A DNA stretch of 64,000 nucleotides, taken from Mermis nigrescens (taxonomy: Eukaryota; Nematoda; Enoplea; Mermithida; Mermithidae). Position 1 is the first letter of the stretch; each line of letters opens with the position of its first letter. The notes beneath the pieces were generated by a model. It was given only the letters and a program-made list of their open reading frames with translations, did not search any database and was not told the DNA's origin. A program made the position numbers and the translations under genes. The DNA is taken from NCBI GenBank assembly GCA_036768485.1, contig JAVLUZ010000142.1:19700764-19764763 (forward strand), given 5' to 3'. This document shows positions 43,139-55,300 of this stretch, piece by piece.

Positions 43139-43489
43139 CATAGGTGCACAAGGTCAAAAATCCAAAACAATTCATTTAACATTCACGAGTTTTTGCTGTT
43201 TTAAAATCAAAATGGTCAAAATAGCCTATAAAGCGTTTTTTTAATGGTAATATCGCATTTTAAACGCATTGTTAGTCCTCCATTTTGATAGCATTATGTC
43301 ACTTTAACATTAAAGAATGCAAAAATTCATCACTTTTGGGCGCTTTTTGAGTACTAATCTGTTCGACGTTTTTACTGCTTTTGACCTCAAAAATGATGCA
43401 AAAAACGTTTCATCAGCTCAAAATCGCCGAATAGTACCTTTCCAGCTGACTCTTCAGGGGAGCACCCCCTCCCCCTATGTGCTTGTATT
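43139..43489. mobile_element. M2-family hAT-type MITE, 351 bp
   Basis: CATAGGTGCACAAGG start, CCTATGTGCTTGTAT end; flanks ATCAGAGC (43131-43138) and ATCGAAGC (43490-43497). Confidence 0.7.
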
Positions 43490-43689
43490 ATCGAAGCATA
43501 AAAAAAATAAAGAGAAAACCGACTTACTGTATGAATGTCAAAAATGCCTATTACACAATATATATTATGCAATAATACAATTTTGAAATACGCAATGCAA
43601 AATGTCACAAGGAAAGACAACGCAAAAAATTATTTGAAATAAAAAAATTTAGAAAAAATTAAAAACCTAAAAAATTAACGAAGGCTTAG

Positions 43690-43850
43690 CAAAATTTATT
43701 AAAGGGCAAGCGTCATATATTGTCATTATTCTGACTCACTTGTCGCCTTTTGCTGTACGTTTTTACTTCATTGACTAGACGTTTCCGTTATTCTCTAGCA
43801 TTCTTTGTTATTGTCACGTATTAGCAAGAAAATATTTCAGTTCATTCAGT
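43690..43850 (+). pseudogene. LINE 3' end, same family as 1-511
   Basis: GACTCACTTGTCGCCTTTTGC and the following bases match 399-505 with substitutions. Confidence 0.65.
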
Positions 43851-44338
43851 TCAAAGTCTATAAATGCGAAAATCACACAGACAATTATCGAATTACGCTC
43901 AAGTGTGCTCTATCAAAAAACTTACTGAAATCAATAGTTTTGTATTTTTAACAGTATTGCGTATTAGTGATCAATTCGTTTATTCTTAAAAGTTATTGTA
44001 AATTTCTTCTTAAACGTCTCGTTAAGCAATGTTGTATTGTCCGGCAGCTTAATCAGTGTTAGTCGGATTTTCGTCAGAAATTTTTTTTGCGTTTTATCGC
44101 ATTTTCTGCACATTGTGCCCAAAATCCAAACTTCCAAAACTTATTTTTATCCATTGCTAAAAGATCCCACATTCTGCACTTTAGTCCTTCAATACAGGGT
44201 ATTACAAATTTTGAACACAGAAGAAACGTTAGATGGAGAAAACATTTGTTGTCAGAAGATATATACGGAAGCAGGTAGAATACGAGTTAGAATAATCCAA
44301 GACCGGTGTTATAATAATAAGCTATCACAAGTTATAAG

Positions 44339-45889
44339 TAGAGACCGGATTTTTAGGTGCCGCACCTTTTAATTTTTTTGACCCGCCTTGACAGGAGAAT
44401 GCCGGAAAAGCATAAATACAGTGTTTTTGAAGCATATAGTCAATGGTTTGTTGCACCTAATTGCACCTAGAATAGGATTTGCGCACCTAATTGCACCTAA
44501 TCTCGACTTTTGTCAATTTTGCACCTAAAACTCAATAATTTAGCTCACAAATTACACATTTTACGCATGTTTTTCAAAATTAGCAAAGTTACTGTAGATG
44601 GTACATGGCGTTTACTTTGTTGAGCGAGCGCGGGTGCATAATTCTGTTTTTGGCAACATGCCGAAAGTTGGGAACTGTAAATTGAATGCTTTAGCCAAAG
44701 ATTGCCATGCAGAGAAAATTATTACCAATGGCGCTTCCTAAAATGTGATGCCTGTGACGTCGTTATTCAGATTGATGAAAAACATCAAAAACAACGAGTT
44801 ACGCAGCATATTCAAAGTGCTCGGCATTCTGGGCAGATTTCAAGATTCAGCCAAAGTCTTTTTTGGCTGCTGGATTCAAAAAAGCTGAAAATTCTAAAGA
44901 ATTAGCCAAGGAATTTGAGTCAGATTTAAATGTAGCTTTTGTTTAATCGGGTTTTCCTCTGTTTAAAATTAATTCAGTGCCTATGAGAAATTTTCTTGAA
45001 AAAATATACCACCCGCACAATTTCTGATGAAAGAACCCTGCGTAAGAATTATGTTTTGCCAATTTACAATCGAACGATTAAGGAGATTAAACGGTTGATA
45101 GGCGATAATCCGGTGTATTTTGTTTTGTACGAAACAACGGATGCAAAACAGCATGCTGAACATACTGGTTGGACAATTAAATGGAAAGCCATCGAAGCCG
45201 ATGCTGCTGCATGGATTGTTTACAACTTTTATTAGTAGCTGTTTTCACACACGCTGGAGGTCAAACTCTTAGGGAGGGTAGGGTATAGTAATTTTTTGAA
45301 TTAAAAAGTGGATATAGTAAACTTTTTTCAGCAAAAATCGGCCTATGGTACCTACCTCTTTTGAACAGAATTGATAGGCTAATCTTTTTTCTGATCTAAT
45401 TTCAGTAAATTTTTCCCTCCTCACCCGCCCCTCCCACAGGCAGACATGTCGGCATTTCTGGATGGATCGATCTTAGAAAAATTTCGCGGAAGTATACAAA
45501 GAAATCCAGACGTTAAAGCTTTTGTTAGTGAAACGAATACTGATAAAAGACTGAAAATGCTTTTTGCACCCCTCGCTTCTGTGGACGTCGAGCGATCTTT
45601 TTCACTGTATAAATTAATCTTATCCGACCGCTGCCAAAACCTGACATTTGACAACATCGAAATGTACAATATTATCGCATTTAATAAGTTTTTGTTCGAG
45701 TAAAAGTGTTTTTTGCAAGTGATAGGCCAATAATATACGCATTTAACAAGTTTTTGCTTGAGTAAAAGCGCTCTTAGCATGTGGATTTCCAATAATAATT
45801 GCACCTAATTCTGCACCTAATTGATGAATTTTTTGCACCTTTTTTCGCACCTAATCTAACTTTTTTTGCACCTGAAAATCCGGTCTCTA
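44339..45889 (+). mobile_element. hAT transposon with decayed transposase, 1551 bp
   Basis: Inverted ends TAGAGACCGGATTTT..AGGTGC at both sides; perfect 8-bp target duplication GTTATAAG (44331-44338, 45890-45897). Subterminal GCACCTAATTGCACCTAA words repeat at both ends (44448-44525 and 45797-45872), all in one orientation. Transposase pieces lie on the plus strand. Confidence 0.92.
44696..45705 (+). pseudogene. hAT transposase (zinc finger plus C-terminal dimerisation domain), broken
   Basis: Near the start, FLKCDACDVVIQIDEKHQKQ followed by QHIQSARH is the zinc finger of a known hAT subgroup (C-x2-C...H-x5-H). A middle piece (44996-45235) reads ERTLRKNYVLPIYNRTIKEI. The C-terminal dimerisation region at 45446-45703 contains LASVDVERSFSLYKLILSDR and ends at a TAA. 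Frameshifts and a deletion remove most of the DDE core, so it is inactive. Confidence 0.8.
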
Positions 45890-45897
45890 GTTATAAG

Positions 45898-46186
45898 TCT
45901 CTTCAGTAATTACTCAATGCTTAAGTAGGCTCCAAAATTTGCCGCACTAAACTGACGAAAAACGGATAAAATGGGTTAGATAAAATATTTAAATTCTGTT
46001 AAAAAAAATTTTATCGCGTTCAGCAATGCTTTATAATTTATTTTGTCGTTTTTATGGAAACCATTCTAAAATTTTTGGCGAAGCTTAGCGGTTCTTTACA
46101 CTAAGCATGCGCGACTATCTTAAAGTATACGTTAGTCCTCTTACATAGAGCATTTGTTGATAAGAAAGATACGATTTCCTGCTGTC
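45898..46186 (+). promoter_or_regulatory. Upstream region of the EB1 gene
   Basis: The 289 bp between the hAT right end and the EB1 ATG must hold the proximal 5' UTR and perhaps the core promoter. No TATA-initiator pair is convincing. Confidence 0.35.
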
Positions 46187-46346
46187 ATGGCTGTTAACGT
46201 TTATCAAACGTCTGCTACGACTGAAAATTTGTCACGAAATGAGATGATTGGATGGGTAAATGATTGCTTACAAGCGTCCTTTACGAAAATTGAACAGCTT
46301 TGTACGGGTACAGCTTACTGCAACTTTATGGACATGCTTTTCCCCG
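46187..46346 (+). CDS. MAPRE: EB1 coding exon 1
   Basis: [20 protein letters not shown] start typical of EB1. An in-frame ATT-rich extension upstream (from 46154) is unlikely to be used. Donor GTGAGT (phase 1). Confidence 0.95.
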
Positions 46347-49300
46347 GTGAGTAAAATAAATATATACTGCTTTGTAAGGTCTGTGTCGCCATGTACTGCT
46401 TGATTTAATATGTGGAAAGAAGTTACGATGAACTATAAGAAAAATAAGATATTTATCGTTGAAAAACAGTCATGAAAATTTTAATAAGTAATCGAAAGAT
46501 AGCTCGTTTGTTGAAGAAGTCATTGAAATTTTGTGCTAATAAGATCATTTTTTCAATGGAAAATTACAAATTCTTTGTAATTTTTTGTAGAGTGCAATGC
46601 AAACTTATTTAGCCTGTCACAAAAACGATTTAGGAAGTTCTGCGCTAGAGCAAAGAAGAATTTGTGCATAAATAATATAAAAGATGCTTGGCTTCTTTGC
46701 ACAGTGTAAAAAGGTCCGTGCAAAAATTATTTGAAATCATTATTACTGTGAATGGACTTGGCCTCGAGACGATCTAGTGAATTTGTCCTTTTTAAGATCA
46801 AACCCTGTTCTGAGTGAATGAGAGATGATTAATATTATTTTTCTGCCGCAACTCGCAATAACTGTGTCATATGGTTTACAAACAGCGTTTTTAGCACGAC
46901 TCTTATTAGCACTGGTGCTAATGAAAAATTTTTTCATTTACGCGGGATGGCTCACATTAGCACGCTAGTTTTTTAGCTGTGTAATGCCTTTGTTGTTAGT
47001 AATGCATGTCCTCCTTTTAAATACAGCAGTTTGATAATGCTAGGATATTCTGCCGATCAGTATTTTTGTTCAATGTTTTTGTTAGATTTATAAGTTCAAG
47101 CTAAATCACAATTGTTAGTTTCCCGTTGCTCAATAAACTCAGGAAGCTAACTTCTTTGTTCCTATTCCAACATGAGAAATAATAATGTGGTAGATATCAT
47201 AGTTTCCCAAGGTCGAAAGTTCAGGGGGTGAAATCCCAAAATTCAGGACCACTAAATTTAGAGTCTAGCCTTTTTTTGCAGGCCAAATATGAAAAATGGC
47301 TAAAACATCCCATATAGCATGTTTTAATGTGAAAAACTGCATTTTTAACTACTTTTTGTCCCATTCTGACTAGTTTTGTCACTCTTGTAAGTAAAAAATA
47401 TAAGAATTCATCGAAAATTTTGACTTTTCAGATCATTTTTAGTTCATTCTAGGTATTTTATGGATAAACAAAACAGAAATGTACTAGTCGGCGCGAAGCG
47501 CGAAAAATTTTTATACCTTCGCTGCTTTTGTACCCAAAGATCATGCAGAAAATGTTTGATAGCTCAAAATCGTCCGACAGTGATTCAAGTCTCGGACCCT
47601 GAGGTGGGGGTAATACCCCCCTCACCCCCCTATGGGAATGTATGGTAGATATAATCTTTGCAGCTATTTCAACATCATCATGTAACGAAATAATTATGCG
47701 GGATTGCATTATAATTATTCTTTATATGATATCTTTTTACTGACCTCCCAGACCATCCGTCCTGCGCCATTATGGTGCCTTCTATTTCTATTAGGTGCCA
47801 TGCCAAAACTTTGTTTACGACTTTTAGTAGTGCGCTTTAGCAATTTCTGGGTCTCTGAGAATTAAAGGGGCAATAATTTGTCAATACAGCACGAAGCGCC
47901 GGAAAATTATACAGTAGCGTTTCAGTTTGAATTTGATACTTCATTTGGCCAAAGCGCGAAACAAGAAGATAATTTGCATATCTTGCATGAGCTGTGCGTC
48001 CCACTCCGACTTAAATGCTCTGTGCTACCATTGCAATATCTTTTATTGATCGCGTCTTTCAGCAAGCATCTTTCTCATTCAGTGTTATATTTTACATATA
48101 TATCTAACAATATAATTTATATATATTTTATATATATTTTTCAGGCAAATATTTAATTTTTTAATCGCTGCTTTTTGACTGCTTTCATCTGCAAGGTTTG
48201 CTCAGTTTGTCCTGCGTGAATAAATCGCTTGCTCACTGGCTAAAAATTTGCTACTTATAAGTTCAACTTGATGGAAACAAATAGTAGGAATGAATAACGA
48301 AATAGTTTTTCAAGCGGAATTTTATATGAGAATCATTTTGTGAAAAGGAGTTGAAAAGTCAACGTGGGGTGATTGAGAGAAAAGCGGCGCGAAGCGCCGA
48401 AAATTTCTGGAATTTTGACATAAAATAGTGGCGTTTTAGTGCTTAAAAATACTCGAATAAACCCGAATAAATTGTAAAAACATTCGGGTACTCAATATAA
48501 ATTTATTCGGCTACGAGTTCGGGTTCGGGTAGTCGAGTTCAGTTCATTCGGGTTCGGGTCCTGAATTTTGTTCGGGTACCCGAGTATTCCGGTTCGAGTT
48601 CGGGACCCGTCACATTTCTAATGTATGTCTTTAGCAGCTTGTCAAAATGCTGTCGTCGCCCATTAATGTATAATTTCTTCCTCCTTGATATAGATATATC
48701 AGGCATCCTGACAGTTCTATATTAATGATTTAATTACCAATGCAGCCTATTGATAAAAACTGATTTGTACTGACCAGGTTCGATTATGCTGAAGAAGGTC
48801 CGTTGGTCAACTAACTTGGAGCACGAATACTTGAGTAATTTCAAGTTGTTGCAGGAAGCTTTCAAGAAAATGAAGGTGGACAAAGTAAGATATCTCTGCT
48901 CTTACTTCTCAGCTTCAGGTCTTAGTCGGTAAGATTTTAAAACCCAATTACCATGTAATAATATATAATGTTTCGCCCTTGCGATGTCAAAATAGCACGG
49001 GACAAAACTGTGGTCAAACCACGCTATCTACAACTAGATTTAGTCTCATTCGTCGAATCCTCGTCTTACGTCGGAACATATAGACATTTAGATATCTGTG
49101 TAATAGCTGCAGTTTTGAAGCTTTGAGAGCTCTCCTTGCATAGGTGTACAAGGTCATGGTCGGCAGGGAGGGTGAAATCCAAAAAATCCAAAAGATTTAA
49201 TTCAACATTCACGGATTTTTTTGCTGTTTTAACGATCAAAATGGTCAAAATAGCTTATAAAACGTTTTTTCGTGGTAATATCACATTTTAAAGGCACCGT

Positions 49301-52300
49301 TTTTTGCATTCGGCAAAGATTTTTCCCGATGTACAAAGACTTCTAGGGACCGTCTTTGTACATGTACAAAGATTTTAATTCAAAATCTCCGGAGATTTCG
49401 CTCGATAGAATCAATAAATTTGTTTGATTTTTACGAAATCCTGGCGCGCAGCGCTGGAAAAATCGTGAAATTTAAGTCGAAGAACGTTTAGAAGCTTGAA
49501 TTGCTGTTAGATATTGTGTATTTGTAGCATTTGATGTTGAACGTCGTAAACTTTCAAAAGTTATGCCGCAGATCCACTTAACTTTGGCCATTTTTAAAAG
49601 TTAGACTTGCATAACCTAATGGATCTAGAATGGAATAATCTGTGACATAGCAATGGACTCTGTGTCCTCTGCATTCTCACAGCTAGGAAAGTTGCTGTGA
49701 TGCATGCATTTTTATAATTTTTAAAAAGGCGTGGCCAGAGTTAAGCGCCTTTCGCCTAATTTTGGCCAGCACATAGAAAGTTAAGCAAATATTGTATTTC
49801 AGCTAATATTTTGTGCCTGTATCGTAACATTGGCTACCAAATGTGTTTAAAAAAAAATTCGGCTGCTCTATGACCAAGCACTGAGCAACTCTTACAAAAT
49901 ACAAGTGGAATTACAACGATGATGACCGTAATAGCGGAGGACGAGAGAACAGAATATGGAATGAAATTATCGAGATTGCAAGTGGCTAAATTATCTGCTC
50001 CCTCTGACCACTGTTTTTTTGAACGGGATAATGATTTCAAGGCTCGTGCGAAGATTTTTGGAGCAATCTTTGTACATCTTAATTTACAAAGTATAGACAG
50101 TTTTTGGCCGATTTTCGATTATGCAAAAATGCAATTACGCGTTTTAGACATTATTTTCTGAAGAAAATAGTCAGATTTTCACCCCCGGTCGGGGTCGGGG
50201 ATGAAAAACCCCGGTTTTCGGGGTCAGGGTCGGGGTTGAAGATTAACAGTTAACATTGCATGATTTCATACCAATTCAAAAAGGATAAAAACGATACATT
50301 CACTTGTTTGTAGAGCACACTAATAAAGCTGGTTATGTTTAACATTTTATTTTCATTCCAAGTTCAAACATGGTTTTAACAATTTAGCATTCCTTCCAAT
50401 TTTAATCAATAATCGTTCTCGCTTTTTCGTATTCTTCCACATTTTTCCTAAACGGTATTCTATGGCGCGCTGATCACTTGTCAACAACGATTTTGCATGA
50501 GAAACAAGATCAATTGATTCTTAATCAGATTTTTTGAGCTTATTCTGAATCTGGCCTTAGAATTTCTCTAGCACGTCAACTTTTGAGATATTTGTATATT
50601 AAATTTATACAAATCAGAGCTTTCATTGATAATAATTGTGGAAATCTAGGAGCCACAACGATTTTTCAGGAGTTTAAACTCTAAAATTGTTCTTATACAG
50701 ACTTACTAGTGATTTAAATATCACTGGTGTTGCTTACTTTATTCTTACTTTATAAATATTACACCTAATTTGCAAATTTATTGTAGTGTAAAGTTTGAAG
50801 TATGTATATACATACAGCATAATCGTTCTACATCTAGAAAATATTGAATATCTTCTAAAACAGTTTTTTACGCTGATTACAAGTCTGCTTACGGTTTCGC
50901 GCTAGCATATCTAGTTTTTTTTAAATTTCTGCTTCAAAATATATTGCAAAACAGTATAAGTGGATCGAAAAGTTTCATACCAGGAGAACTTTTGAAAAAG
51001 GTTTACAATGTAAATTAAAAATCACAATCATGCCTTATTCGCACCTTTTAATACTGACAAAGTATATTATAATTGTTTGATAGAGTTGAAAGTCAACAAC
51101 TGTCCAGTTTTAAAAGTTTTTATGCTGTTCAATTCGCGTTGAAAATTTTTCTGTAGAATTTCTGAACATTTTATAAATTCTGAATTATTTGTAAGAATTA
51201 AATGGGCTAGCACAAAGCAAAAAACAGATTTCGAAATCGGCGCAACAAAATTAATCAAGAAAGTGTTGAAAATTATTTAGAGGCAGACATACTAGGCAGA
51301 CAAGGATTTATACTTTACACTAAGTGAATTAAGCAAATTATGTATTTTATTTTAAAGAAGTGAGTAAAATAAGCTACGGGAACAGTTTTACATTTAGGGG
51401 GAATCACGTTAGAATAATGTTTTAAGATTTTGTCCTTCTGTGATCACTTTGCCTTTCCCAATTTGATATTTACACACAGAGAAATTATTATTGGCATAAA
51501 TTTTTAAATGCAGATATCTCAAAAACTTGATGTGCTACAAAAATTCTGAAGCTAGATTTGAAATTAGCGTAAAAATCTGATATAGAATCAGTTGATTTCG
51601 TTTCTGATGCAAACAAAACGTTTAAATTTGTTGACGGGTGTTGTAGAGGAGCCAAATTAGCTTTTCAGCATTTTTGGGCAGCAAATATAAATTAATTTAA
51701 GCTAGCAGACAGACCGAAGTTACTTTAGGAATCAAATGGAGGCTAACGCGCAGATAGATGGAGGCTAACGCATAATATTATAATAAATCCATAGTGTATT
51801 TTTACGAATGACAAAATGAAGAGCGTTTTGGCGCACTTTATGGTGATTAATATGCGAACATGTATTTACGTGTTAACAACATGGCGACTAGGCGTACATT
51901 TTATGAAATATCGCGAGTGTCGAGTTTAACATATTCATTATGCTCGTGAATGAATCATCCTTGTTTGGTGTTTGCCGAATTTATTTGTATTTATACAATT
52001 CTCCTGTGTACCAAAAAATTAAATACTATATTTCACCCCCGAAAAAAGGTTCAACCCCAACTCGAAAAAAATCTTGCCCCCGGTCGGGGGTCGGGGTCGG
52101 TGTTAAGGCCGGGGTTTTCGGGATCGGGGTCCCCATACGATCACTGGTTTTATAGCATGTTAGACCCGATTCAATCACAATTTTGAAGATGGACAAAGTT
52201 GAGCGATTTTTGACGTTTTGGTCCCTTACTTTGGCTACCGGCTATCTCTAGCCACCAGGAAATTTCAACGAAAAAATTCATGTGACACATGAAAGAGTGT

Positions 52301-55300
52301 TTCTTCTAATCTGTACAAATGCACCAAAAATTTTCCAAAAAAAGAAAAAGTGAGGATTCCAGAAAGTTTGAAATATAAGAAAACACAACGAAGAAGTATG
52401 TTGTCAACCGAGTGATACGGTCATAGTACAAAATGGTGCAGTGACAAAAGTGAATGTGCATTTGAGAGCAGAAGACACGGTATCGGTCAAATTTTATTTC
52501 ATTTAAAAATATGCAATACATCAGGACTTATGTTATGAAACAAAATCTGCCAAAGTGACTAAAATTAGGATACAGGCCAAAGTCAGTTGGTTCTATGGTG
52601 CTTGAAAATAGAAGAAAACTATGCTGAAAAAGCTGTTTCTGCTCTTGAAATCGTTTTAACACTTATAAGCCTATTCTCTGCGGAAAAATATTGCTTCCAG
52701 GCTGCCGAGAAAGTAAATATATGATATTAATTGGGTATCATCCGGCTTGAATCGTCGGAAAAATTTTAGAAATTATGATCACAGACGTGACGATCAAAAA
52801 TCATTGCAAGATACATTTCCACTCTTTATCTGGCCAACTATTTTATGCCAGTGGGGGGGCGGCCGCCCCCTCCGCCTGAATCCGCTATGGAGCTGATTGC
52901 CTAAAGCGAAGAAGTTCATATTTTTTCGTTCGTGACACTGTGTGTATAATGTGTGTGCGCCTATCTTATCTATATTTGGTGTATCATTTTGCTTTTACGT
53001 TGCAGGCTGTGCCGATCGAAAAGTTGATCAAGGGCAAATTCCAGGACAATTTTGAATTCTTACAATGGTTTAAAAAATTCTTTGACGCTAATTACGATGG
53101 CCATGAATATAATGCATATGAAGCCAGGGGTGGGGAGGTATATATATTATTAAATCTGTGAACTCCGAGGTCGTGATCTCTTTATGATTTTCTGCACTTC
53201 TTAATTTAGGGATAAACTACATAAATAAAATTTTTTATTACTATTTATAATAATTTAGTTCAAGTCAGTGAAACAGATGAAATAAAATCAGGTACAATGA
53301 AACGCAATATGTATCGCAGTGCGATAATTTTGTTAAGTATAATTTAATGTTTAGTATTATTCATATCATATAATTAATTATAATTTATGATTTATAATTC
53401 ATAATAATTTAGTCCCATTGGGATCTATACTGTAGAAGCACAACAATTGAATTTGCTCAAGTCAGCCTTGGTTTGTATCCTTCACAATTTTGAAGTAAAC
53501 ATTGATTAACTAAGCAATTATCTAGCTAAAAACCTTTGCTTCTGTCAATCGCTTGAATTTTCGGCTTTCATCCCATTTAATAAGATAATGTGAAGTGCAG
53601 ACATGATCGAATATTATGTTCAGCAGCGTAGCTGGCCTTCTAAATTAAGGGGGCGAATTTTGGAGTTGAATATCTCAACAACGACTTGTAAGACAAACAT
53701 AATGGTGTTTTTGAGCTTTTCTTAGCGATTTACACATCGAAGAAGGAAACCTTAAAATGTACAACTTGAATTCAATTATATTAAACAAATATGTTGCATT
53801 TTGGGCTTCTTAGCTCAAAAAGCGTGCTAAAATCTATTCTAGCAGTTTATCAGAAATGCTTTGAGAATTTTTGATTTTTCCTTCGGAATATTCTTGTTAA
53901 AATTACTCATATTTCCAAAATTTTAGCGGGACTAGTCCCCCCTATGTCCCCACAACTATGCCCTTGGTTATGATATACATATATGTATATGTACGTTGTA
54001 ACATACATATATCGATTACCAATATAGCGAGAATCTTCTATTATAGAAAGCCATGAAAATGATAAATATTCTGATGGGCGAAATTTTTTGGGAGTCGGTG
54101 TGCTTGAAAAGGAGAATCTATTGCCTTTTTAATTCCTTCATATTATTTTCCGTGGTCATCTTGTGTTATCCTAGTTTAGCAAACACTAATAAATTCACGC
54201 AGACATGTAACGGCTCGAAGTTTTGTGTTGGGGGAGGGGGTAAGTGACCTCCAACTTGTGGCCGAAAATGGCAAATAAACTTCCGAAAATGGCCAAAAAC
54301 GCAAGTTCTCTTCGAAAACGGGTAGTGGTCAAAAATTATCTGACTTGAGGGTACTGATCTGACTATCAAGCTATTTGGTTTTGAGCACTTAATGTAGCAA
54401 AGACAGAAAATTTATTAAAAGTTCTTCAAGTACTGATTGCATGTACTTATTTTAATTAAATTAGAATGTTTAGCCTCTGCCAGCCGACTCAAGCGGCAAA
54501 GGCGCTGCGTCTAAAATGCCCATGAGTAGCAGGCCAGCTGCTCCTGCCAGGCCACCAACGGCGCCGATTTCCCGACCCACAACAGCTAGGACAAGTTTGT
54601 ACATGCTTAATTAATATCTACTTGCTATATGCTTAGAATCTTGCGGTATATGCATCACTGCTTCTTACTGTTACATACATATCATAGGTGCACAAGGTCA
54701 GGGTCGGCAGTGGGGTGAAATCCAAACAAATCCAAAACAGTTAATTTAAGATTCACGATTTTTTTGCTGTTTTTACGATCAAAATGGTCAGAATAGTCTA
54801 TAAAATGCTTTTTCAAGATAATATCGCATTTCAAAAGCACTTTGAGTCCATTTTGACTGCATAATAGCACTTTTAACACTAAAAAATGCAAAAATTTATT
54901 AATTTTGGGCGCTTTTTGAGTAAAAAACACTTAAAAGTACTAAAAAATTTCGACGTTTCTACTGCTTTTGACCTCAAAATTGATGCAAAAAACGTTCCAT
55001 CAGCTCAAAATAGCCGGGCAGTACCTGTCCGGCTGACCCTTCAGGGGGGTAATAATCCCCCCTCACCCCCTATTTGCATGTATGATACATATGTACATAC
55101 GGTGCTTATTGATTAATCACATATAATACTCAGACGAGCCATTATACATATATTTTTGATGATGAGTGTTGTATTTTTGAAGTTTGTTCATTTTGCTGTA
55201 ACACGAAAACTTTTTTTGCAGAATTTCTGTGGAAATGAGTACCTCTGATTCTTCTGTTTATATTAATAAATGAGCGTTTTCGAGTCATGCAGCAAATTTT

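Noticed and set aside
48778..48800. tRNA T-loop-like GGTTCGATT
   Set aside because: It is the intron 1/exon 2 junction of EB1; no cloverleaf around it.
49919..50161. 80-codon frame in EB1 intron 2
   Set aside because: It looked protein-like at first but has no motif, and a similar-length antisense frame overlaps it.
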